The notes under the pieces: generated by a model
Databases searched by the model: none
Told to the model about the DNA's origin: nothing
Seen by the model: the letters and a program-made list of their open reading frames with translations, nothing else
NCBI GenBank assembly: GCA_021234155.1
Contig: JAJEKV010000053.1
Span: forward strand, 7,393,424 to 7,457,423
Reading direction: 5' to 3'
Source: Isoetes taiwanensis
Taxonomy: Eukaryota > Streptophyta > Lycopodiopsida > Isoetales > Isoetaceae
Length of the DNA stretch: 64,000 nt
Made by a program: the position numbers and the translations under genes
Shown here: piece by piece, positions 42,905-54,536 of the stretch
Position numbering within the stretch: position 1 is the stretch's first letter
Layout: the number at the start of each line of letters is the position of its first letter

Positions 42905-45631
42905 ATGGCTCACCTTAGGAATCTTAGAGAAACCCTTCCTCATGCTCCCAGGGATCAAGAGGATCAAATCAGAAAGGAAATAGAAAAAGAGGAGATAAGG
43001 ATTGCTAGAGGATGGAAGCTTAAGTCTAAAATCAGGGAGATCAAGGAGGATGAGAGATGTAACTCAAAATTTTTCTTTATCAAAGCTAAAGGTAGGGCTA
43101 AGAAGAATCATATCTTTGAAGTCCTGGTGGATAATGATTATATTACCAAGGAAGAGGACATCAAGAGAGCTGCAACCATGCATTTCACCAACATTATGGG
43201 AACTAACCATGATTGCCAGCCTGCTATTATGAATAATTTTATAAATCTTCAGGCTAAGGTTAGCAATGAGCATAACAGGGATTTGGAGAAGATTTTCAGT
43301 AACAATGAGCTATATCAAACGGTTAAAGATATGGAGAATGGGAAAACGCCCGGGCCGGATGGCTTGCCAGCTGAATTCTTCAAGAAAGCCTGGCCTATAT
43401 TGGGGGATAGCATCACAAGCTTAGCTAATGAATTCAAAATGCAGAAATGTCTTGATGCTAGGATAAATACTAGCCTCATTGCTCTCATTCCCAAGATTGA
43501 TATGCCTAGCAATTTCTCTTATTACAGACCGATTTCTCTCTCCAATGTGATCTACAAAATTATCTCGGGTACCATTGCAGCTAGGCTTAAGCCTGTCCTT
43601 GAGAAAATTATTAGTTCTTCTCAGTCAGCTTACTTGAAGGACAGATATATTTTAGATAATGTAGTTACAGCCATTCTAGGTTTGAATTGGGCCAAAGATT
43701 CTGGTCAAGACATTGCTCTCATCAAGTTAGATATCACAAAAGCTTTTGATATGGTAAGCTGGAATTTTCTGCTCCAATGTTGCAGTGCTCTTGGCTTCTC
43801 TGAGGAGGTAATAAATATTTTTTATGCTATTTTGAATAACTCTCGTTCCTCTGTCCTAATTAATGGGGAGTGCAGCCCTTTCTTCCCTCTGAGAAGGGGG
43901 GTGAAACAAGGCTGTCCACTGGCCCCTTTCTTGTTCCTAATTGTGATGGAGGCTTTACACAGCAGACTTGAGGAGGCCAAGAATACTAATATGATCCAAG
44001 GGCTTTCTCTGCCTAGCAATAACATTATGGATCAAATTCTTAATGGGCATTTTGCAGATGATACATTTCTCATGGTCTCTATGGAGGAAAACTCGATCAT
44101 CAATACTCAAGCAATCCTGGACCAGTTTGGAGTAGCATCAGGTTGCAAGATCAATCGAACTAAATCAAGGGTGATGGCAAGAGACCAGGTAAAAGGAGGG
44201 CAAACAGCTGCCCTTCTTGACTGTAAGTATGACCCCCCCACCTTAAAGTCCAAGATTCTTGGGATCCCCTTTGCTATTAAAAGTAGCCCCTCTGATATTT
44301 GGGATGGGATTATCGAGAAATTTCAGAGAAAGGTTGACAGCCTTAATTCTAAGTATCTGTTTAAAAATGGAAGGGCCATCATAGCTAATTTTGTCATTGC
44401 TTCTTCATACGTTTATCAATCATCTGTTATTCTTGCTCCCAAGAAGGTCTCTTCAAGGCTCCAGGGTATAATTGGGAGATTCATTGCTTCTGGTCAGAAT
44501 AAGAGGTGTTGGACACCTGTATCCATGGAAGAATGCTGTAAAAAAAAGAAGGATGGTGGTCTAGGAGTGATCAATATAGACAAGCAAGGGATTGCACTCA
44601 CAGCTAAATGTTTTTTTAAAGCTGCTTATGGACTCATCAATCATCCTATTTCTATTATCATTCAGCACTACATTAACAAGTGTCATCCTTTTGGGTGGAG
44701 GAATGTCAAAATGCATCTCCCCCACTCTATTTATTTTCCCTTTACCATTCCTAATTCTACTCCTGGCATTTTGAAGAAATGGATCAGGGCATGGATTCAG
44801 GTTAGAAATATGTATAAGTGGAAAGAAGGCCTGTCTATGGATCAAACTATATTTTGGAATCCTGCTCTGATCACTAATAATGAAAACTTGTGCTTAGCCT
44901 GTCACTTCCCAGATCAGGTTAAGAAATGGTGCTCTAAAGGTATCATCTATGTGCATAACATGTTTAATGACCAGGGCCTGATTCCCTTTGAGAGCTCTCT
45001 CTTGGCTGAAGAAGGCGAGGACTGCAAGTTTTTGTATAATAATATTTGTACCACTTTGACTTATGGCATTTGGTCCATGGATGGCATAAACTGGAACCAT
45101 AACAGTTTGTTGACTTTTACTGTTAGGAATGCTTACAGGTCTTTGATGAGGAATCAGGAGATTGCCATCCACAGAAAGTGGCAAACTGATCCGGACAGAT
45201 GTAGAAGGAACCTCACTTTCATGTGGTCCAGCCCGATTTTCCCAAAAATCAAGTCTTTTATGTGGCAACTTTGGCATAAGGCTCTGGCTACAAATATGAA
45301 GAGGCATAAACTCCACATGGCTGAGTCGGACATCTGCATCAGATGTATGGCAAGCAGGGAGGATGAAAATCATTTATTCAGAACATGCATCTGGGCTGAG
45401 TGGATTCTGGAGCTGGCCTCAGCCTACCTGGGATATGATCTATCCTCCCTCAGCTATCTGGATTTCTTCCTTCCGAATAACCCAACTGATTGGAGGATCT
45501 ATATCCTCCTTTGGAGAATTTGGAAGGGGAGAAATGAATTTGTGTTTAACTATGATATCATACACCCGGAGGGAGTAATTAGACAAATTAAATATGATGT
45601 TGACTGGATTCTTGAAGGACTATCAAACTAA
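42905..45631 (+). CDS. L1 reverse transcriptase with zf-RVT domain
   Basis: An intact 908-residue frame. RT boxes in order: KTPGPDGLPAEFFKKAW, YRPISLSNVIYKIIS, LIKLDITKAFDMVSW (catalytic Asp), RRGVKQGCPLAPFLF, and GHFADDTFLM (FADD catalytic pair, about residue 383). Next come KINRTKS and LGIPF in the thumb. The C-terminus carries the plant zf-RVT motif (KIKSFMWQLWHKAL, CIRCMASREDENHLFRTC). The ATG at 42905 is only the first Met after the TAG, and in-frame sequence extends upstream, so the true ORF2 starts in the endonuclease. The length is usual for the RT half of a plant L1 ORF2. Confidence 0.93.
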   Translation: MAHLRNLRETLPHAPRDQEDQIRKEIEKEEIRIARGWKLKSKIREIKEDERCNSKFFFIKAKGRAKKNHIFEVLVDNDYITKEEDIKRAATMHFTNIMGTNHDCQPAIMNNFINLQAKVSNEHNRDLEKIFSNNELYQTVKDMENGKTPGPDGLPAEFFKKAWPILGDSITSLANEFKMQKCLDARINTSLIALIPKIDMPSNFSYYRPISLSNVIYKIISGTIAARLKPVLEKIISSSQSAYLKDRYILDNVVTAILGLNWAKDSGQDIALIKLDITKAFDMVSWNFLLQCCSALGFSEEVINIFYAILNNSRSSVLINGECSPFFPLRRGVKQGCPLAPFLFLIVMEALHSRLEEAKNTNMIQGLSLPSNNIMDQILNGHFADDTFLMVSMEENSIINTQAILDQFGVASGCKINRTKSRVMARDQVKGGQTAALLDCKYDPPTLKSKILGIPFAIKSSPSDIWDGIIEKFQRKVDSLNSKYLFKNGRAIIANFVIASSYVYQSSVILAPKKVSSRLQGIIGRFIASGQNKRCWTPVSMEECCKKKKDGGLGVINIDKQGIALTAKCFFKAAYGLINHPISIIIQHYINKCHPFGWRNVKMHLPHSIYFPFTIPNSTPGILKKWIRAWIQVRNMYKWKEGLSMDQTIFWNPALITNNENLCLACHFPDQVKKWCSKGIIYVHNMFNDQGLIPFESSLLAEEGEDCKFLYNNICTTLTYGIWSMDGINWNHNSLLTFTVRNAYRSLMRNQEIAIHRKWQTDPDRCRRNLTFMWSSPIFPKIKSFMWQLWHKALATNMKRHKLHMAESDICIRCMASREDENHLFRTCIWAEWILELASAYLGYDLSSLSYLDFFLPNNPTDWRIYILLWRIWKGRNEFVFNYDIIHPEGVIRQIKYDVDWILEGLSN

Positions 45632-45954
45632 TGAACCTTTTATTTACAGGAAAAATGTTTATGCTGATGAGAAGAATCAAATGGAAGAAGATCAAGCTGG
45701 AGGCAAACAAAGAGTGGACCAGAGTGTTTGGATCACCAAATGTTCTCGGGCATGAAGAACCTTGTACATGCGATTGCAGTTGTGATCAGAATATGGATAT
45801 CAGGCGAGCTTCAATATGCAGGGCCAAAGATGCTAAGGGAAGATATAACATGTCGAAAGCAGAGTCTTGTGGATGCGTATTCTGTACTTTGAGCATATCT
45901 GTTAAGGGGAAAGGGAGGAAGACCACTAATCTGAATCTCAGATCCTGCTACTAA
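45631..45954 (+). CDS. small Cys-rich frame overlapping the LINE RT stop (TAATG)
   Basis: An ATG shares its A with the RT stop codon (TAATG at 45629-45633). The 107-residue product has a basic start, a CTCDCSC cluster and further Cys near the end. I recognise no domain. It may be a third ORF or chance reading in the 3' UTR. The stop is TAA just before the poly(A)-proximal UTR. Confidence 0.3.
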   Translation: MNLLFTGKMFMLMRRIKWKKIKLEANKEWTRVFGSPNVLGHEEPCTCDCSCDQNMDIRRASICRAKDAKGRYNMSKAESCGCVFCTLSISVKGKGRKTTNLNLRSCY

Positions 45955-47482
45955 AAAAGGAAACTCTTATCCGATGGACCTGTCAGAAATATCTTACCCC
46001 GAACTTTTAATAGACATAACTCTATCTAATTTTGTTATAAGTGCTAAATTTTGTGACTTATAATAGCTAGGAGGAGTCCTCACCCTCCTATCTATTCTCG
46101 GGTTAAACTTCCCTGTACAAAGTTTTTTTTCTGTACCTTTTATACTCCCTTAAATATAAATATACCGACCAATCAAAAAAAAAAAAAAAAAAACCTTTAT
46201 ACAATCTGTTTCCAGATTCCCAAACTTAAAAATTCTTACAGAAAAATTAAGTCTGCAATTTGCAGCCCTAGAAAATCTACAGGACAAATTTCCTAGGCCA
46301 AAGATAAAGTTAGATTAAAACTCCAGATATTGGATAAATTCAAAGGTACACATATTTCCAAAAAATCAAATTGTTTAACCATTAAACCTTATGATTGTAT
46401 CCAATGAGGTATCCCATCGAATGTATACATAGGTTCCAAACTGTACATGTTTACAGCAGCTTTCATACATTGAATTTCTCCTTATGGAACATGCTTACTT
46501 GATAGCTTGTAGATTGAACCATAGCTTAAGTAGAAGTAGAAACATCAAAGCATGGAACAAGAAAACCTGGTTACCTGCAGTTAAAGTACCCAAAGATTAG
46601 CCGGCCATTAGGGTAATTAAGGCGTAACCGGCATGTGTAAGCTATAGATTTTCTTGGGTTTATCCCCTTTACCATGCCACAATGTATTAAAACATAACTG
46701 TGCACGTGAATAGTTCCAAGTTCTACTGGTATTAAAAACAGTGAGGCAAGATTTAGTTATATTTCCAGATCGTTCATGCTCAGATGCTCCCTTACCTTAG
46801 AGCCATCGTGAGTTTTTACTTGAAGTTACCCATGTACTTACTTCATGATTGCCATTAGTTTATGGCCAGCCCCTTGTGCTGTGCTGCTCAACTAAAAATC
46901 AAATTACCAGTAAATCCAGACCTCTGTCCATTAAACACCATCACATGGAATTTACTTATTTAGTCCAGTGGTATATTCTGCTAGACCATTTACCTATTAT
47001 TTTACCAAGGCTTATCTAACCTTAGCTATTTCTATATATGCAACAACATGGATCATTTAACCTTGCGCATTTATCCTATCGAAGTGATACGAGCAGGTTT
47101 ATATCATCTAATCAATCTCATGCCAGATCATAGTCCATATAATGGGTTAACACCTGCCAGACGTATGTAACTTGAACCGGTCAGACAAACATGAGATCTT
47201 CTTCATAATTAGGAATAAAAACTTAATCAAATGCAAGTTAAAGAATGCATTATTAGGCTCAATACCTTTTGTTACCTAAAAACCCTTTGGATTATTCAGA
47301 TCTGGACAATTTTAAGCGACAAGTTTGTAGACTGCAGCTTTTCATGGTCATATACCAGATCCAGTTAAAGCAGAATGTAAGATGACAGAAATATTTCATG
47401 CTTTGTTCATTTTCATAAGCAGATCACTAGATCTAAGTCTATATTACTCATTAAGTATAAATAAAAGGAAGAAACCCAAAAC

Positions 47483-47815
47483 CTGAATGGTCTTCGATTT
47501 TTGGAGAGCTCCCAATTGTAAAGATGAGTTGGTTGGTGCCTTCATAGGATCTGGTTCTTTGTGAGAAGTCTCAACCTCTTTGATTGCAGCCTCTTGCACA
47601 GTGTTTTCAGCAGCTTTGGTGCTAGCATTCCCTTCCTTGATGTTGGTATTACTAACATCATTTCCAGAGATTGAAGAACTCTTACTGTTATTCTGCCCAG
47701 GGCCTTTGGCTGCTCTTCTAAAATCGAACAATTTCTTGTTCTTTGGCCCTGCTTCCCTTTCAAACTCCAGCCTCTTCCTAGTAGCCATGTTTAAATCACC
47801 CTTCTTTCTACCCAT
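47483..47815 (-). CDS. exon 1 of the array gene, copy in unit A
   Basis: The frame starts MGRKKGDLNMATRKRLEFER. It is Lys/Arg-rich, then Ser/Asn-rich, and ends at a splice donor after KSKTIQ (junction at 47,482-47,483). A TATAAATA box lies about 90 bp upstream (47903-47910). In this unit there is no following unit, so the exon would be orphaned against the LINE. The basic N-terminus could bind nucleic acid or carry a nuclear signal; this is inference. Confidence 0.6.
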
Positions 47816-48423
47816 TAACCAATAGTTACATCTGATCCAAAGCATCTCTTCCTCACCAAGATGTATAATGTGAAGGGCCATCCGAATGGATTGACATGCA
47901 CATATTTATAGCAGAATATGGCGTGTACTTAGACATCTCCCATACATCTTAAGTTGTGTCCTTAAGTTTCCAGCAGAGAAAGAACATACCTAAAACGGAA
48001 TTTGTGAGCAGCTTATTGCCGGACAGAGGTCACGCCTTCATCTGTGGCCGTTCCTTGATACCGGCCACGGTAGATGTCGATCATACATAACCCTAAAAGG
48101 TTAAAAGACAATTTTGAATAAACCATTACGTTATCTTTCTTGTATTTTTAATTATAATTTGGGAAAACAATACTCCTTATACCATTACCTCATATGTCCA
48201 TATTTTTCCAATCATGTTAGATAGAGTAATGGTTTTCAATTATTACTTCCATTATCTGAGATATCCTCATAATAATAAAAAAGCCTTCCTCCATCCGTTG
48301 TTTGGGGGGCAATTGCAAACCTAGATGTTAATGCAATTCATACAGCAAGGGGTGCAGGGCCTTGCTGTAGCAAAGGCCCTGCCCTCACAATATTTTAACA
48401 AGTAAGACATCTCCAGCACCTAT

Positions 48424-50475
48424 TTAGCCTTTTGCTATTTTCGCATTAAGTACACGTACCATGTCTCCAAAGTTGTACAGAAGACCAGGGAAGTGTTCTT
48501 TCTGCAGATATCTTGAGACAGTTCTGCAGACCTCTTTTTCACCAAAACCATTGTCAGCAAATGTCATTATCAGGTTGTATATATCTTCGGCTGCACCAGC
48601 ATGATCAGAGTGTGCATAAAGATAGGGCATGATTTGTGAGATTATTACTTTAAGAGCCTGCCAGTATGGTCTGCAGCTATCTGCTTTGATAAACTTGTAA
48701 ACTTGGAAAGGTAGATTAACTCTTTTATCATACCTGGAGATGGAGTAAAGCCCCTATTCTTATCTTCAACTTTAATAGTGATGTTGAGAAAGTTTGCTAT
48801 GTAACCATACTTCACATTGTCAGCAACCCTATAAATAGTTTCATCCTTAATGCCGAGATGTTTCATGTTGTAAACTGTAAGTTCCCCGTCTGCCAAGAAG
48901 AAGTTTTCAATATTATTAGCATTGATAACATTGAGGTCATCAATGTATCTGGCTGCATAGTCGAACTTTTTAATGTCCAGAAACCTTCCATAATGAGCAA
49001 GTTTTAACATGAATTTTAACTCATGCCAGGCCAGGTACAGATTGCACCAAGCTGGGCTACATGAGAATCCCATGGGAATGCCTTTTTTCTGTCTCCATAT
49101 ATCATTACCTGATTGGAGGTAGCAGTGGGTCAGGAGCCATGCATTTATTTCATTGAAGTCATCTTTCTTCACAATGGACCAGCATGTTTTTTCAATATCC
49201 TTTTTAATGTGTCTTTCCCATTTAATTTTGAAGTCTCCATCTTTTTTTTTTATTAACATGTGCAAACTACGTTGATCCAGTCTCATATGTTCCCATACTA
49301 ATTCACTGATGTCATTAAGGATTTCAATGATCCCTTCTTCTCCATAAAGAGGTATATTCTCATAACACTTTGTGATGTCAGCCGAGAATACATTATCAAT
49401 CCTGCATGGAAGGTTCAGGATTACATCATAGGAAGAATTTACTATCCATGATGCATTAATTTTGCCTTTGTAGAATAGTCCAGAGGGTGCAAAGGAGTCT
49501 CATTTGCAAAGTAGAGGCCAGATCTCCAAGAAGTTGTTGAGTATGGCAGTGATCCATTGTGCCATCTCTGAAAAGATGGATTCAAATGCATTAGTTAACC
49601 ATCTGTATTCCGATTTGTGTGCTTTGAAACTTGCCATCAGATATGGGAGTTTATTATGGCAGCATTTTGCATTTGTTAACATCTTCTGAATGTCTTCCTT
49701 ACATTGCATCTTGATGCTATCAGGTTCATCTGCTATTTTCTCAAAGTCATCCCCATTCATTCTTTTTCTGGCCATATCTAGAATATGTTCTTGGCAAATG
49801 AACACTGGATTGTTACCAGCTTTGTCAAGCCCAGAAATGTATAAATTGTGTATCAACCATTCCAGGTTTTTACAAACCTCAGGATCATTCCACAGAAATC
49901 TTCTAATTGGTAGATCTCTCCTGATTTCTACAACTTCCATGTGTGCATATTTCATCAGTAATGAAGTAATGTTTTCCTTATCTGAGTCAGTCAGGTCCAA
50001 AGTATCATATTTATGAACCTCCCAAAATTGCTGGCATAGCATAGCAAAATCCTCCATAAAACTTTGCACACTAAAGCTGCAATTAGGGATATGATTGAGC
50101 CCCTTGGCAAACGCCATTCTTAATTTTTTGCAATGGATAACTCCCAGATCTGTAGTTCTCACATGACCTATATTAGGGTCAATGTATTTTGCAAGAAATG
50201 GATTGCAAAGACGGGCATTTTATATTTTTGTTTTCAAAGAAATATAGAGTAAGGTTTATGTACTGGCCCTTTATCCGCCCAATGTATCTCCAGGCAAATG
50301 TAGTTTTATCAACCAAATCCAGCCCACTGTCCTGGAGTGCTTCCCCAATGACTGTGTAAAATATTTTTCTGACATCCATTTTTTCCAAGGATTTAGACAG
50401 GAAAGTAAGATGTACTATTCTCTTGTCCTTTGATTCTTTGTTAGACTTCAAGTGTCTTTTTCTGTTGATATCCAT
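48424..50475 (-). pseudogene. Penelope-like reverse transcriptase, unit A copy
   Basis: This is colinear with the intact 682-residue frame of unit B but split into four pieces by indels near 48,640, 49,290-49,500 and 50,170. Catalytic boxes remain (GIPMGFSCSPAWCN, YAARYIDDLNV). Several of the differences from unit B fall at CAG or CTG. Confidence 0.85.
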
Positions 50476-50692
50476 GGTGATGACTCTGGTATGTGCATTA
50501 TTTTCCTACATGAACAGAATAGTTAGTAAAACGTGCTATATTAGCTAAACTGAAACAAATTAAGCTATAAGCCAAAAAGATGTCTTTATATCAGTATTGT
50601 CAAAAAAGTTTTACAATATGGCATGAGCTTAGAAGCTCTATTATATCAAAGCAAATGCTATATGGTGACTAATGTCACACTGTTTCATTTTC

Positions 50693-52211
50693 TCACTGAG
50701 TCTGTTCAACTTGTTCAATATCAGGGGGTGTATTGTCATCCAGAGATATAACTTTATTGCCACCTTTGATGATAGTATCACTGTCGGAGCTAGCAGCAAC
50801 CTGTGCAGTATTACATTTAGCCAAAGTAGGGTCCACGGTAATTCTGGGCGCCATTTTGAAAACCACTTTAGGAGCAGGTTTAGTATTCCTGCTTTTGATA
50901 TTAGTCTTCTTATACATAGAGTTTCTATTAGTGAAATCTGAACTTTCCAGCAGAAATGAGATAGGTTTCACTGTTTTTTCAACTATGTCCGCCATCCTTG
51001 AGTTCCCATAGAGGGCTTTCAGATTGGTATCAGAGTTATCAGCATATATCATGGTCATTTCCACCATAGTTTTTCTGACTTCCAGATAAGCCAAATGTGC
51101 AATAACAGCAGGTTTTAGTACATTATTAAGGAGTTTAGTGATGATCACCATTTTCTCAATAGGGGAAGTCTCTTCATAAACTGACTCCATATGGTTTAAT
51201 AAGTACCAGATTGCCTGGTCAAACCAAATAATGCCAAAAGATCTGCGCATGTAGATTTTTGTTCTTGAAGCATTTGCACTTGAAATATGGCCCATGAGTA
51301 CGCCACATCCTTTTGAGGAAAAAATCATCTCTTGTTTCCCCGGGGAAGGCCATGTGGCCCTTCTGGCACAGTTGAATAGTAGGGTCCTTGTTGCATACTT
51401 CATCAAGAAAGGTCATATCAAACGGGAGCCTGTGGTTAATATAAGTAAAGATTTTCTCCAACTTTATCAAGTAGCTTGTTTTAGCCTTGCTGATTTCATC
51501 TTTAGTGATCCCCGCTAATGCAATCCAAGTGTCGAGTTGATTGGGGCTAGGGCAATCAAATTTTGACTTTTCCAAATAGCGTGGTCATAGCCAAGAGCCT
51601 AGACATTCAACATTGTTCAATAATGATTGGGAAACAGGAGGAATTTCCTAATGTGAGATTAGGCACCTCTTCCAGAGTGCCTTGGCTATCTTGAGGATTT
51701 TCAGAGGTATTAGCCAGCTGGTCACCAATAAAGAGATCTTTATCAGAGAAAAGACATTCAGATCCTTCTGTTTCATTGTTATCCCTCATTAGCGTATCGA
51801 AATGAGTTAGGGATACCATTACCCTTCTCTAAGGCAGTAAGACCTTTCATAAAATTACGAGCAATGTCATCCTCTTGGCATGTTCTCTGATATAGGATAC
51901 TATTGATGTTGTTATAGACTTCCAGGATAGCCCCTTTGCACTTATTGTATTCGAAATTTGCTTTCTTCAGAAAGGAGAATAACTTGAACCAGCCGTTGAA
52001 GCCCAACCAAGTGACTGGGGATCTTGTTTTGTCCACCAGGTTGCATTCTTTGAAAGTGATATACTCATGAATTTCTTTGTTTCTAATGCAGGCCAAAATG
52101 GTCTGCACTGCAATATTGGGGCTCTCAATGCCACACTCATTATACTTGAAGAGTACTAGCTCCTTGATCCAATGATCACTAGCTTCAATTTCAGTTATCT
52201 TTGGAAGTTCC
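50693..52211 (-). pseudogene. exon 2 (ORF1-like) of the array gene, unit A copy
   Basis: It begins at an acceptor (tttttcag, exon from 52211: ELPKITEIEASDHW) and runs to a TGA at 50693 through three shifted frames. It has no start codon of its own. The product is unknown. It contains CNKDPTIQLCQKGHMAF and KCKCFKN, possible metal-binding clusters, and an acidic stretch (GSECLFSDKDLFIGD). Confidence 0.6.
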
Positions 52212-53597
52212 TGAAAAATTATTCATATAATTAGCATTCTACAAATCCTGTAAGAATATAACTTTATCTTGGTCTCTAGTAAAACTAGAAAGCTGAGTCT
52301 AAGATAAAAACCTTTATACAACTGTTTCCAGATTCCCAAACTTAAAAATTCTTACGTAAAAATTAAGTTCCAGCAATTTTTGCCCTAGAAAATCTCCACA
52401 GACAAATTTCCTAGGCCAAAGATAAAGTTAGATTAAAACTCCAGATATTGGATAAATTCAAAGATACACATATTTCCAAAAAATCAAATTGTTTAACCAT
52501 TAAACCTTATGATTGTATCCAATGAGGTATCCCATCGAATGTATACATAGGTTCCAAACTGCACATGTTTACAAAGACTTTCTTTCATACATTGAATTTC
52601 TCCTTATGGAACATGCTTACTTGATAGCTTGTAGATTGAACCATAGCTTAAGTAGAAGTAGAAACATCAAAGCATGGAACAAGAAAACACGGTTACCCGC
52701 AGCTAAATAGCCAAAGATTAGCTGTGGTAGGGTAATTAAGGCGTAACCATTGTGTAAGCTATAGGTTTTCTTGGGTTTATCCCTTTACCATGCCACAATG
52801 TATTAAAACATAATGCGGCATGTGAATAGTTCCAAGTTCTACCGGTATTAAAAAAAAAGTGAGGCAAGATTTAGTTATATTTCCAGATCCTTCATGCTCG
52901 GATGCTCCCTTACCTTAGAGCCATCGTGAGTTTTACTTGAAGTTACCCATGTACTTACTTCATGATTGCCATTAGTTTATGGCCAGCCCCTTGTGCTGTG
53001 TTGCTCAACTAAAAATCAAATTACTCGCAGTAAATCCAGACCTCTGTCCATTAAACACCATCACATGGAATTTACTTATTTAGTCCAGTGGTATATTCTG
53101 CTAGACCATTTACCTATTATTTTACCAAGGCTTATCTAACCTTAGCTATTTCTATATATGCAACAACATGGATCATTTAACCTTGCGCATTTATCCTATC
53201 GAAGTGATACGAGCAGGTTTATATCATCTAATCAATCTCATGCCAGATCATAGTCCATATAATGGGTTAACACCTGCCAGACGTATGTAACTTGAACCGG
53301 TCAGACAAACATGAGATCTTCTTCATAATTAGGAATAAAAACTTAATCAAATGCAAGTTAAAGAATGCATTATTAGGCTCAATACCTTTTGTTACCTAAA
53401 AACCCTTTGGATTATTCAGATCTGGACAATTTTAAGCGATTGTAGACTGCAGCTTTTCATGGTCATATACCAGATCCAGTTAAAGCAGAATGTAAGATGA
53501 TAGAAATATTTCATGCTTTGTTCATTTTCATAAGCAGATCACTAGATCTAAGTCTATATTACTCATTAAGTATAAATAAAAGGAAGAAACCCAAAAC

Positions 53598-53930
53598 CTG
53601 AATGGTCTTCGATTTTTGGAGAGCTCCCAATTGTAAAGATGAGTTGGTTGGTGCCTTCATAGGATCTGGTTCTTTGTGAGAAGTCTCAACCTCTTTGATT
53701 GCAGCCTCTTGCACAGTGTTTTCAGCAGCTTTGGTGCTAGCATTCCCTTCCTTGATGTTGGTATTACTAACATCATTTCTAGAGATTGAAGAACTCTTAC
53801 TGTTATTCTGCCCAGGGCCTTTGGCTGCTCTTCTAAAATCGAACAATTTCTTGTTCTTTGGCCCTGCTTCCCTTTCAAACTCCAGCCTCTTCCTAGTAGC
53901 CATGTTTAAATCACCCTTCTTTCTACCCAT
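53598..53930 (-). CDS. exon 1 of the array gene, copy in unit B
   Basis: It has the same MGRKKGDLNM start and the same donor after KTIQ (53,597-53,598), with TATAAATA at 54016-54023. The reading phase at the donor is 0. The acceptor at 52,212 in unit A also opens in phase 0, so a transcript crossing the A/B junction would join them in frame. Confidence 0.65.
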
Positions 53931-54536
53931 TAACCAATAGTTACATCTGATCCAGCATCTCTTCCTCACCAAGATGTATAGCGGGAAGGGCCATCCGAAT
54001 GGATTGACATGCACATATTTATAGCGTAATATGGCGTGTACTTAGACATCTCCCATACATCTTAAGTTGTGTCCTTAAGTTTCCAGCAGAGAAAGAACAT
54101 ACCTAAAACGGAATTTGTGAGCAGCTTATTGCCGGACAGAGGTCACGCCTTCATCTGTGGCCGTTCCTTGATACCGGCCACGGTAGATGTCGATCATACA
54201 TAACCCTAAAAGGTTAAAAGACAATTTTGAATAAACCATTACGTTATCTTTCTTGTATTTTTAATTATAATTTGGGAAAACAATACTCCTTATACCATTA
54301 CCTCATATGTCCATATTTTTCCAATCATGTTAGATAGAGTAATGGTTTTCAATTATTACTTCCATTATCTGAGATATCCTCATAATAATAAAAAAGCCTT
54401 CCTCCATCCGTTGTTTGGGGGGCAATTGCAAACCTAGATGTTAATGCAATTCATACAGCAAGGGGTGCAGGGCCTTGCTGTAGCAAAGGCCCTGCCCTCA
54501 CAATATTTTAACAAGTAAGACATCTCCAGCACCTAT

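Larger units (their letters stand above)
41848..46193 (+). mobile_element. L1-type LINE, 5'-truncated in ORF1, poly(A) tail
   Basis: The element starts inside the end of ORF1 (EWQMVTKKKGRGKKK near 41,850) and continues through endonuclease, reverse transcriptase, a Cys-rich 3' frame and a 3' UTR to a run of 19 A (46175-46193). Orientation and order are those of plant L1 elements. The left neighbour is a gypsy fragment. The right neighbour is the exact end of a 6.1-kb unit. I cannot find a target duplication. Confidence 0.9.
46194..52310 (-). mobile_element. unit A of the Penelope-like tandem array (complete, decayed)
   Basis: 6,117 bp, nearly identical to unit B. Units join at an A-run followed by cctttatac (46194, 52311, 58416). 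Coding is on the minus strand. Its left edge meets the LINE poly(A) precisely at the unit boundary. The RT frame is broken, for example by a C4 versus C5 run near 48,750. Confidence 0.9.

Noticed and set aside
47580-47825. Plus-strand hydrophobic ORF repeated at 53,695 and 59,805
   Set aside because: It is the antisense shadow of the basic exon 1 frame in each unit.
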